A stretch of DNA of 64,000 nucleotides from Sialis fuliginosa (Eukaryota; Arthropoda; Insecta; Megaloptera; Sialidae). Made by a program: the position numbers and the translations under genes. Positions within the stretch are counted from its first letter, which is position 1. Every line of letters starts with the position of its first letter. The stretch covers positions 19,317,001-19,381,000 of the forward strand of contig OY540817.1 of assembly GCA_961205875.1 (NCBI GenBank). Reading direction: 5' to 3'. The notes beneath the pieces are model-generated. The model saw only the letters and a program-made list of their open reading frames with translations, had not been told where the DNA came from and ran no database searches. This document shows, one piece after another, positions 34,087-44,642 of this stretch.

Positions 34087-36346
34087 TTAATTTTCCTGAT
34101 TAACGAAAATAAAGGTTTTCTTTCCAGATATTTGTAACCACCCCCTGTTAAATTTACTTACTGGCATAATAAGAGAATGGAAAAATCCATTTACAGCTTT
34201 TTTTACTAATCTATAACCCCAAACAAATATATTCCCAGAATTCGTGTCCTCTTCACTATCATAAAAGAACTTGAGTAAATATTTGAATGCGCCTATCGAT
34301 AATGGATGCAGAATTCTTGTAAAACAAAAAACGAGGAACATCGACACAATTATTGATACCAACATAATCATTATGTTATATAAAGCATCTACGAATTTTT
34401 TATCTAAAAAAATATTTAAAAATATTAACATAATTTAAAAATGTGACTAAAAAATTATTATATACAAAATGGGCTTTCTTTTAACATCATATACAGCTCA
34501 GTAAAATTTTTCTCCTCGATAATATCAGATTTCTTTTCAACAACGTGTTCAGATTTGTGTTCTTTGATTACATCGAGTTTCTTTTCGATAGCTGTGTTTT
34601 TAACTGCAATTGGTTCAGGTTCTAGTAACTTTTCTTGTGGTTTAGAAACTGTTTTCTCTTTTGGTGGAATTTGTGGCACTTCAGTATTTTTTTGACTAAA
34701 ACACCAACATAAATTTAATTATATTTATTGGTTTGAAATGCAGATATTTCCCGCTTTATGAGTCACCCTATGCGTGCAGATTTTGCCTAATACGTGTGTT
34801 TGTTTTTAAATTTTCTGAACGATAATGTTAAGAAATAATTAACTCATGAAGGCAGAAAATATCTGTATACGTACATTTAAAAATCAATACCTTTTTAATG
34901 AATGAACAGACTCGAAACTTTTACATCGATAGACCGGTATTGATAGTTTCTGTGGTGAGGGAACATTAGGCCTTATTACTTTTAGCCAATCAGCTACCGC
35001 TTTTTTATGATATCTACTACTAAAAATATAGAATTGCATTATTAAGTATTGCATAACTTATAAATTTAACAATATAGATAGCGTTACTTTTCACTTTTTC
35101 TTGAACAATCTCCTTGGCATGAAATGATTTTTTTCTGTTTATTATTACATGATGTGACCCTAAAACAAAAATTAATCAATTTGAAGCCATAATGAAGTAG
35201 AAGAAAAATCATTTTGATATGAAAATAAATCTTACTCATTAGACATCTTATTCATTGTTTTCTCAATTTCACTCAAAACGATTTTATAATTATCTGGCGA
35301 CCGTTGAGTTCTATAAAATAACGTTTTTTTCTATTAAAAATCTAAAAAACATTTACTATCATGATAAGATTACTCACCTTTTTTTTATTTCTACTTCCTT
35401 TTGCACCGGTACAGGAAGATCTGTTTGTATTTCTTTATGATCGCAAGTCTCTCGTTTTACTTCTGGTATAGGGACTGGTTTAGAATCATTTACAACAATG
35501 CTTTGTGTTACATCTCTAAAAAATTATCCCCAATAAATATAACTCACTGAAATTTAAATGATAAAGAAAAATAAACTTACACTGTTGATTTAATTTCACT
35601 ATGTTTATTATCTTTAGATACATCTGTTGATATGGAATAATCGGATTGAGTGTTACACGATGTTTTTGTAATTTTATTCACTCTAAAAACAATATATTTA
35701 TACAGTTAAAATCATATATATATTATCAATATTTTTTAACTGAAATGGAATGTTGTAAATGACTGTTTCAAAGAAATTAATTACTATAAAAATGTACATA
35801 CTTTCGAAATCTGGGATCCAAAGACGGAGGTCTTCTTTTTTGTAATGTCGGAGAAATGCTTCGGGCTTTATGAAATCTAGGAGTGTCTATGTAATGTGGA
35901 ACTTTCATATTGTGATAATCATTGGATTGAATTGATACCTTATCTATGTCTTTCCTCCTAGAATATATTACAAAGGATATTATTTTATTCAATTTGATAA
36001 ATTTTACTTACATAATATTACAACTACGTTCATCGTCATCATCAATGTAGGAAACTACATTTTTACTTTGTTTCCGACTCACTAGACCATTATTTCCCTT
36101 CAAATCAGATTTAGATCTAAAATAAGATTAATTATATATATAATCATTATATAACGTATTTATTTTAAAATACCTTTGAGTAAAAAATCTTGCACTTGAC
36201 AAATTATTAGTTTTCATTGATGAATAAATGTTTGCATCTTTATCAACTAAAACAAAATACAAATTGATAAAAAACTTGTTTTCGCACGGTGTAATTAAGA
36301 TTAATAACTTACGGACTATACTTAAATTTAAAGGATGACGCGACAT
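34087..36346 (-). CDS. Unrecognised 476-residue protein with C-terminal membrane segment
   Basis: Eleven small exons (36346-36313, 36246-36174, 36116-36012, 35957-35802, 35682-35581, 35515-35378, 35310-35236, 35159-35088, 35019-34891, 34695-34466, 34403-34087) join in frame throughout, which strongly supports a real gene. No family recognised. The first two thirds are hydrophilic and low-complexity, with a Ser/Pro/Arg patch (KARSISPTLQKRRPPSLDP), basic and acidic stretches, and an HKKAVADWLKVIRPNVPSPQ segment. Exon 10 is Lys/Glu-rich. The last exon carries a long hydrophobic helix (IMIMLVSIIVSMFLVFCF) and an aromatic tail. This suggests a tail-proximal membrane anchor with a large cytosolic or nucleoplasmic domain; topology is inferred. 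Confidence 0.78.
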
Positions 36347-38307
36347 TGTTGATTATACGTAATTTAAATGTAAACATATAACTTATTATTGAAAATTTTG
36401 AGTAAAAACCTCTTACTCACAGCACTTGTTTTATATCTATCAAAATTTCATAGTTCTTTTGATGTATTAGTTCTATTTAACCTTTGTTTATTTTTTAAGA
36501 TATGCGTTTTAATTAAATCGATTTGTAAATAATTAATATATCGTTATTATCTTTGAAAAAAAATAGCTAAGATATTTTAGAACTACGCTTTTTATTAGAA
36601 AATTAAACTTATCTTCTCCTGATGTAATTATTATTTAAAAATTTATGTGTATCAAGTTTCAGAATCAGGTTCGCCTAAATGTCTCAAAATTGACAATTAC
36701 ATTCCTGAAAAATAATAACGGGTAAAAAAATAAATTTTGCAGTAAATAATATATATTTATTTATATATATGTTTCATACATTATTTAAACAGTCTATTTT
36801 TACATAAACTAAAATTCTTATCACAGTACAGCACACTTATAAGGTGAAAATACAAACATATTAATAAAAAAGAATATACAATAATGGAATGTGATAAAAA
36901 AGCACATGTGTATAAATATTTAAATAATTAACAAAAACTACAATTAATAAGTACTAAACACATTTTATTTATAACTAACAATGGATTTCTGATAAATACT
37001 CAAAGTTGTGTTTTAAGGTAGTTTTCGTGCTACAGTACTATCAAAAAGCTCATAATACCATGGTAAAATATCGAAAATAATTGCGCTGCTACAGAGAATT
37101 TTTGATCAAGTCTATACTCAAATCTGTCTATACAGACTATTACAAACACACTCATACTATGTACTGTTAATATTATATAATAATAATATAATATATTTTG
37201 ATAAAAAAACTACCAAACAGCAAAGTCATGAAAATTAAGAGAATGGACTTAGTATAGCGGATATGTACAAAAGTTATAAACTTTAATGACAATTATCTCT
37301 AGTTTAAAATGGTCGATCTCTTTAAAATTTCACGTTTGGATAGATATCATTGTTCTTTTTATTTTATAGAAATGATGTTTGCACGAAAACTACCTTAAAT
37401 ATTATTTTAACAATCACAAATTTATTTATTTCTGATACAATTATTTTTTAATAATTTCATCCGTTATATTCACAATTAAATTTGATCATTTAACATTAAT
37501 AAACACATTTGTTTTATTATTAGTACGGGAACATAAATTTAAACATTTAAGTCTTTTTGTATTTGTTTTATTGTCTATGTTGTGCGTAGACAATAATATT
37601 ATATTTATATATGTACACATCAAATACAATATATGTCGTTCAGAAGCTAATATAACTAAGTCCACTAATCAAACAGTGGATAAATTGGATTTTTAATTGA
37701 TTGGCGAAGATGTGCAATATTGAACTATTTTCTTTGGTTTTATGTATAGAATAAAAAGTGGACCTAGTCACAATGGCAACTGAGTGATTTATATAAGAAA
37801 AGCATCTTCGGGATTAATAGTTTTTATTTTATTTGTTGGTCTTCTTCATTTTAAAGTGAATTACACTTTTAAATTACTTTGTACACAATAAAACGATGAT
37901 TTAGGTACATTTGTTGAATAGTTTACCGGAAGATTTTGTTTATAATGTTAACACTGGAAGATTATAAATAATTTAATAATATATTATTAAAAAAATATAT
38001 TTTAATAAACAAAATTTTATCAACAAACATATATCTACAGCACAACAAGATTTTGAATATTTCTGACAGTAATTTGGTCATTAAATCAAAAGAAATTTTA
38101 TTTATAACGATTTCTATTTCTACAACATATTTAAAAACGGTTTAAAATATTTATATTCGCACTTTAGGTGATTTAAAAAAAATGAAACTAGTAAAGTAAA
38201 TATTTTACAACACATAGTTCTATATTAGTACGTCGGTGAAGTTACGATTAAAATATTTAAGGACTTTTAAAAGTAAAATTAAAAAATATCAATATCTTTA
38301 ATAATAC
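36347..38307. other. Spacer between the membrane-protein gene and SLC35F5
   Basis: About 2 kb of AT-rich sequence without supported coding exons. It includes a MITE at 37013-37398 and presumably the SLC35F5 3' UTR at its right. Confidence 0.55.
37013..37398. mobile_element. MITE with 18-base perfect inverted ends
   Basis: TTAAGGTAGTTTTCGTGC at the left end is the exact complement of 37381-37398. The 386-base interior is non-coding. The element begins and ends with TTAA, the target duplicated by piggyBac-type transposons, so a piggyBac-derived MITE is plausible but not proven. Confidence 0.65.
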
Positions 38308-40344
38308 TTAAGCTTCATGATTGTTTGAAGAATTAATTCCAATTAGTGCTTCTGTCTGTTCGGAATCAGATTCATTTATTCTGAAAAAGAAAGTATTTCA
38401 ATAAGACTAAAAAAATCTTTATCAAGTCATGTTTTGTTTCCATGATGTCACAGCAGCCAACTGTCATTTATATAAAAACACAGTAGCCATGGAATAAAGA
38501 ATTTATAATTTGAAGTGGTCAATAACTATGCATGATGGTCAACAATTGCATACCTGATCTGTCTAGTTTTCCGACAAATAAAAACATGTCCGCACTGTAC
38601 AGCCTCCATCACAGGATCCCAATTATCATAGAATGCTAATAATACTGTTGCGAGGAACCCTATACATAGAGGTAGTGTACCGATGTACGCTATGAGAGGG
38701 TACTCCACCCCTCTCAGTAACACGTCCGCTACCATCGTCAACGGCATAATTAAACTCAGAGACAGTGTTGCAATGAGAGTCGACGTAAAGTAACAGCCTC
38801 TTAACCATAGCGGTTGAGATAGTATTGTCCCTATAAGAATCTCGAGAGCTAACATCGGCCAACGGTCTTGCGGTGGCCACTCAAACTCTTCTAAACCGGT
38901 CAGGTGGAGCAATAAAAGTCCAGGCCATAATAGGGCTGTGTTAAATATTCCCACAAAACCTGAAAGAAAATTAAAAATTATAATAATTATATAAATAATT
39001 AAAATGACAATATTCTTACCGAAAAATAAAGGAATGTCCATTTTATCTTCATTATCGATTTTCCTACGTAAAAATACTAAATACAGTGCATAAAAGAATG
39101 CACTGACAAATGCTAAAAATACTATCGGTTGCGTCCTGGATTTCAGTGACAAGTCTGCCAAACCTACTAAAACCTAAAAAGCAACACAATTTCAAAATTA
39201 ACATTGATCTAAGACATTATTTTGATTATCATAAATTTTACATGCAAAATCTATTTAAAATTAGCAAATCTTTCTAAATTTAAAATTACAGTTTTTTTTT
39301 TTTGATTATGAATGGAAATTTCCGTTATGTTTCTTACCAGTCCACTAATACTGATGCTAACGGCAACGACTTTAGAAAATGTTATACGGTCAGCCGAATT
39401 AGCTGGAAATAGAGCAGCAAATGCGAGCGTGAACACAGTAGCCATTCCTACCAGTATCGTAGCTGTGGTTGTCTCTGATTGTATCTCAGAGACTCTGTGA
39501 GTATAACTTGCAATAAAATACTGAAAAATTGAGTTCAAATTTTTAAACATAAGAATCTAACACTTGAAAAATTGTACATACCAATAAAGAAAAACCGAGC
39601 GCTATCCTGATTATATCGGATATAGGAAGTTTACCAGCAGCTCTCCTAGCTGCGCTACTGGCCCGTATAGTTGCCTGGTAAGATAGACGGGCTAACAGTG
39701 CCTCAGCTGCATCTGCTTCACTCATGTGCCGCACTTCAGCCAAACGGCTGAACCTAACTGACCTCACTGATGAGTCATCACTTTCAGTTCCTGAGCTTCG
39801 ATCCGGCGTTTTTACAGGAACAAAAGTTGGATCACTCTGTGTAGAAACAGATTAATACATTATGAACTATTACCAAATATTGTGTAATAAATACTTACCA
39901 AACTAACACTAGCGTCTGTGTAAAAATTCTCATCTTCTGTATTTGGATCAATGAACTAAAATAAAAACAGCATTAAAAAATGTTACTGTGTATTTTTTGG
40001 TGTTTTATATCTTGCCATATATGCTGGTGGTCTGTTACAAGTATCTTTCCATGGTGGCCAAAAACAAAGACCCAGTAAATAAAGGGAAAACATTGATGTT
40101 TTGAAATATGTCATGAAGTACGGTTTCTCCGGACCATGCTCTTGGTACAACAACTATAAAAATAACGTAGCATTCATATTAAAATAGATATGTAGGTAAT
40201 TTACATTAATTATTTTACCTTCGAGACTTCTGATAATAGAACCCATATCACATCAACGAGTAACAAAATGAATAATCCTAGAACTAATCTTTGTGATTTG
40301 GTCAACATATCCTTCAAAGACTGATTTTTTGGCGAGTCGGGCAT
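38308..40344 (-). CDS. SLC35F5: Solute carrier family 35 member F5
   Basis: Drug/metabolite-transporter superfamily (EamA fold) membrane protein of the SLC35F group; the substrate is not established. Exons: 40344-40219, 40153-40016, 39955-39899, 39836-39582, 39520-39338, 39173-39020, 38959-38554 and 38380-38308, giving 463 residues. The first helix (LVLGLFILLLVDVIWVLLSE) precedes the motif PYFMTYFKTSMFSLYLLG. A hydrophilic loop with PTFVPVKTPDRSSGTESDDS and RFSRLAEVRHMSEADAAEAL is characteristic of SLC35F5. Then follow about eight further membrane helices and a short acidic tail. The intron at 39956-40015 must use a GC donor to stay in frame. RMI2 lies divergently 350 bases upstream. Confidence 0.92.
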
Positions 40345-40691
40345 TATTACGGTGAAAATATCATGATTAAAATAAATGTATGGTTTATTTTTTTAGATAA
40401 AACAATTTTATTGTATAAATATACAAAAAGATATTTTTAATATCTTGCTTTTATCTGAATATTTCGTTACGATTTATGCACTTAAATTAATTTAATGATA
40501 ATTATTTATGTTCACAAAAATATATTTACATTTAATTCACTATTAAGTATTATAAATTGCAAAATAAAAAAGAAAATTTTCAAATGTCAACTGCAGACAT
40601 TACTAACTTAACCTTAAAAGATAATGAATAAAAAATAATGAGTCGGCTAGTCACGTACTTTATATTGGTTTTATATAATTATTGGTCTGTA

Positions 40692-41191
40692 ATGTCAGAT
40701 TACCCTTTAAAATTATTAATAAGTGATATAAAAAAGGCAAAATCAACAAGCGATAATTATTGGGAACTAAATTTAGAATTTGAATCTCAAGAGAAAAATA
40801 ATAAAAAGTTACAATTTTCTTTGGTATGGGTACAAGGTGTAATAGAACAAAATATATTTAACGATATTCTTATTTTAAATGATCAGACAGGACGAGCTAA
40901 GATCAGTCAATGTTCTGAAGCAGCTAAACCCGAAAATTTATTCAAGACATCAAGTAATTATTTAATTTCATAATATCGTATTAGCTATAAATCTATAATA
41001 TCAATCTTATTTCAGAGACTGAAATAGCATGTGCAGTTATAGGATATCTTGCTAGAAATCAAGGCGTACCTGATATTGTAGCGTTACACATATTACCAAT
41101 AGCTGATAAAGAACTTGAGTTAAAGTTGTGGCCACTTGAAGTAGAAGCTGCAAAATCATATTTGTCAGGAAATATATTTCCAAGATTATGA
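40692..41191 (+). CDS. RMI2: RMI2, RecQ-mediated genome instability protein 2
   Basis: OB-fold subunit of the BLM-topoisomerase IIIa-RMI1 dissolvasome, which resolves double Holliday junctions without crossovers. Exons 40692-40953 and 41016-41191 give 145 residues from MSDYPLKLL. An in-frame ATG at 40638 would add 18 hydrophobic residues (MSRLVTYFILVLYNYWSV), which have no counterpart in the family, so I prefer the inner start. The strand pattern SLVWVQGVIE, DILILNDQTGRAKI and the C-terminal LELKLWPLEVEAAKSYL match human RMI2 (compare VWMQGTV, SMWELEVEDLH). Overall similarity is modest and the call rests on these blocks plus size. Confidence 0.75.
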
Positions 41192-42267
41192 TATTTAAGA
41201 TTAAAAAAATATTTTTATCAGTGTAAACACATATTTATTATATTATTATGTATATGTATAATTATTTTTTAATAAATACAAAAATTTTAGTATTAACAGA
41301 TGTATTATTTTTATAAAGAAATAAAAGTAATGTAAAATATTCCGCAGTTAATTACAATAAGAAATTACACTGTTAGAAACTATTTCTACAATATACTTAT
41401 TCACTAGCTTAACAAGATTAACATAAAATGCTCGTACATATTTTAAAATCAGTAAATAGCTATAGGCAAATAAAAATATCAGTACAAATGTTATAAGACT
41501 TCTTTATGAACACAGGTAAAAAATTATTTGTTCACATAATTTATGTAAATAAAAATTATAGTATTTTTAATGTCCTAGCTACGTAGTAAACAGTCATATC
41601 CCAAAACGATGCAGTAAATTGAAAATGTCCCCTAATTGAAGCATGTTATTTTATATACTGATTGGGCATTAGCATCATAACTCAGGGTATGACCGTAGTA
41701 TTTTGTTAATATGCTCTAATTATAATAAAACATTAAATAATATAGGTTATAATATAAAATAATATCAATTTATTGCTTTATCTGAACCAATGATATAATT
41801 ATAATAATATCAAAAAGTTAAAATAAAACTTTACTTGAGCACATACACATTCTTCAATTATTAACACTTTTAGCCCCAGTCTGCCTTTGTTATGATAACA
41901 GGACATCAACTCCCTAGCTATTATAAAGAACATAAAACGGCGAAGTATCGCTTTTGTCAGTAATTTACACAATTTTAAATAAATCCTAATTAAAACAGAT
42001 TGGGACTAAAAGGGTTAAATGAACATATCAATATTATCTAATTCTGTTAATAAATCAAACATCAATTATGTAAAAAATCAATTTATGTTTAATTGACATA
42101 TCTTCATTTCTTATAAAGAACTTCAATTGATTTTTTAATTAAAAAAACATTACAACAATCCCATCAATTTAATGTACATTATTTCTCTCATTTGTTATTG
42201 ACTTTATTTGTATTATAATATATAAAAACGTACACTATTGGATAAATATATAATATATTGTTGCTAC

Positions 42268-42526
42268 CAGTAGCGGATTAGGAGGGAGTTTATATTCAAC
42301 GGTATTATTTTTACTCTTTCTATATTACTTCAGCAATAAAACTAGAAATAACTGAACTGATTCATTTATTAAACCATGACTGAAAGTTTGAAATATATAG
42401 CCCCCATATTTTGAGGTTAGTTATTAATAATTAAAAAAAAAAAAAAATTCTCGCCCTGTCAGCCTCTCCCCCATTGTAGGGACCGCAATTATGTTACCCC
42501 CTCCTTTCCATTAGGATCCACCTCTG
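42268..42526. mobile_element. hAT-like MITE
   Basis: Starts CAGTAGCGGATTAGG and ends in the complement of CAGAGGTGGATCC, i.e. CAGnnGnGGAT ends typical of hAT elements. Flanking eight-base stretches GTTGCTAC and TTGGCTAT are similar but not identical, as expected for an old eight-base target duplication. Contains a poly-A tract and a pyrimidine-rich non-coding interior. Confidence 0.5.
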
Positions 42527-42867
42527 TTGGCTATTTAATTGTAAAATTATAAACAACAGTTAATATTTCGTAACAACTTTCAAAGATACAGCTTCGTATA
42601 ATGGACAGAGTTTCTAAAGCAATTAAGTATCACAGAATCCTGCATTGAATGTGTATATAAATCCTTTCTGTAACAATAATAAAATCCATCACTTATTATT
42701 TTTAAGACGTGTTTAATTGATAAACTTTAAAGAAAATTAAACAAGTGCAATTTATAATAATTAGACTTCAGATTTTTCTGGAGAAATAAATTATTAAGTT
42801 TCAAATAAAAATACAAATATTAATAAATATTTCAATCATTTTTAAAAAATCTGAAATCTATAGTTAT

Positions 42868-43154
42868 TATAGTCTGTTTCATTTAAGATTGCAGTGGTGG
42901 GTGGGGATTAGACAGTACAATTCATACAGGCACTATTCTCGCACTAGGCTAGCCCACAGAATAAAACTCAACTTTGTATTATGAATATTAGCTCTCTAAT
43001 ATCCTAATGTCAATTTTAAGAATAACTAATCTAACAATATGAATTTAATTAAGGCAACATGAATTAGTAGATGTATTGCATCAGTGAAAATTGTGTTATT
43101 GTACTATGTTTCCTATTTTAGCTACCGCTGCAATCTTATATGAAACAGACTATA
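42868..43154. mobile_element. MITE with ~30-base inverted ends
   Basis: The left end TATAGTCTGTTTCATTTAAG continuing to GATTGCAGTGGT matches the complement of 43124-43154 with about two differences over 31 bases. The 287-base element has no ORF. TA at both borders suggests a Tc1/mariner-type origin. Its high end identity makes it the best preserved element in the window. Confidence 0.72.
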
Positions 43155-43213
43155 GTAAATAAGTGATAATATTGAATTTACTTAATAAATTTAATTACAA
43201 TGTTAACAAAAAT

Positions 43214-43330
43214 ACAGTGGAACCTTGGTGTATTTTTGAGGAGTAGGTCAACAGTCAAAAATGACTAAAACCAAAAAAGCAATAAAAAAAAAATGGACAA
43301 AACCAAATTTGACGAAAGTGAAAGGCGATA
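43214..43330. repeat. Possible pogo-type transposon end
   Basis: CAGTGGAACCTTGGTGTATT resembles the ends of pogo/Tigger-like elements. No matching inverted partner was found nearby, so a fragment at best. Confidence 0.3.
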
Positions 43331-43612
43331 AACACCAAGTTTTTCTGTATATATGTATATAAATTCAACAATAATGTATATCGTCTGTAAATAAGTTAGA
43401 AATCTGTACAAATTTTTTTTATTTTATTTTCTTTAAATATTATTTGTCCAGATTTCTTATATCAATTACATTTTTGTCTGTATTTCAAATGAGGGATTTT
43501 TTTTTTGTACAGTAATATATATAGGTACTTGTTAAATTTATTAATATATTTATTAATACAGTTTATTATAAACAGACAAAAACGTAATTAAATGATTATT
43601 TATCACAGATCC

Positions 43613-43892
43613 ATGCCCAGTTTCACAAATAACAGATATTTCTAACCTGAAACAGTTGTCTTTAATCTTTCGGTCACTATTTAATTGCACTGCTTACCCG
43701 GCTCCCCCCCCAGTACAGAGTTAAGCGCACTACAATCAGTTGTCACTGACCTCTGCCTGAAGTATTATTTATTAAAGATGTCCACTGCAATGTTAAATGA
43801 AATGTCGGCTGTTAGAATGACCCAATTGATGTGGCTTATACAAAGAAGCCAAGATTTATGATTGATATCTATCGTTTATGAAACCGGACAAC
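43613..43892. mobile_element. MITE, family copy 2
   Basis: Begins ATGCCCAGTTTCACAAATAA and ends in the complement of TTGTCCGGTTTCATAAACG; roughly 18 of 26 terminal bases pair. Internal CTTTCGGTCACTATTTAATT is shared with the element at 24815-25112, so at least two family members occur in this window. Confidence 0.6.
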
Positions 43893-44642
43893 AGTGAAGT
43901 TTTTTACAACAATTTCATCAGTGCTTTGCTCAGTCAATTTGTTTTACAACCATTACATAAATATTAACAACCTTTATAAGAAGAGTTCATTTAACCTTTC
44001 CATAATAATTATTTACAACAATAATTTTAAAATTATAACTGTTATGTATAAAAAAATTATATAAATGTTATATTTATTGATTATTGAATTCTAGTATTTT
44101 AAATTAAAATAAACAATAATAAATTAATCTATACTAATATTTAATTTACACTTTTTGTAGTTTCAAATTATATTTCTTGTACCTACAATTATTTTTTGAA
44201 ATATTGTAAAAAAATATCTAAATATGGCATCCAGATTAACCATTTTAGTGCTGAAAGTCGATATAATATTTATTATTCAGCATTTAAACGGTTAAATTAT
44301 TAAATATTTTGTTGCTTCAGACGTATACCTAATTTTTTCATTTAATTTAAATTGTTTCTTTTCAGCTTAATTATTTGATGTGCGAAATTTTACCAAAAAT
44401 TTTTAATTTCCTGGAAAGTACAACAATTCTATAGAAAATGAGGTTAAGTACTGTGCTATAGATGTTCACAAAAAAAATTATGTATGTATGTTGTTGTCAA
44501 GGCAGGTAAAATATTGGTTGAATTTCAACCATCGGTGATACTAGTTTTTGTTAATCTTTGAGCAACAATTTGTACTATAACCTATAAATAAAAATACAAT
44601 CAAAACTTACAAAAAGTGCAAACCTTGAGACCAGTATTTCAC

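Larger units (their letters stand above)
41192..44642. other. Repeat-bearing spacer between RMI2 and RIC1 3' ends
   Basis: About 3.4 kb with no supported gene. RMI2 and RIC1 converge here. It holds MITEs at 42268-42526, 42868-43154 and 43613-43892, and a possible pogo-type end near 43214. Confidence 0.6.
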
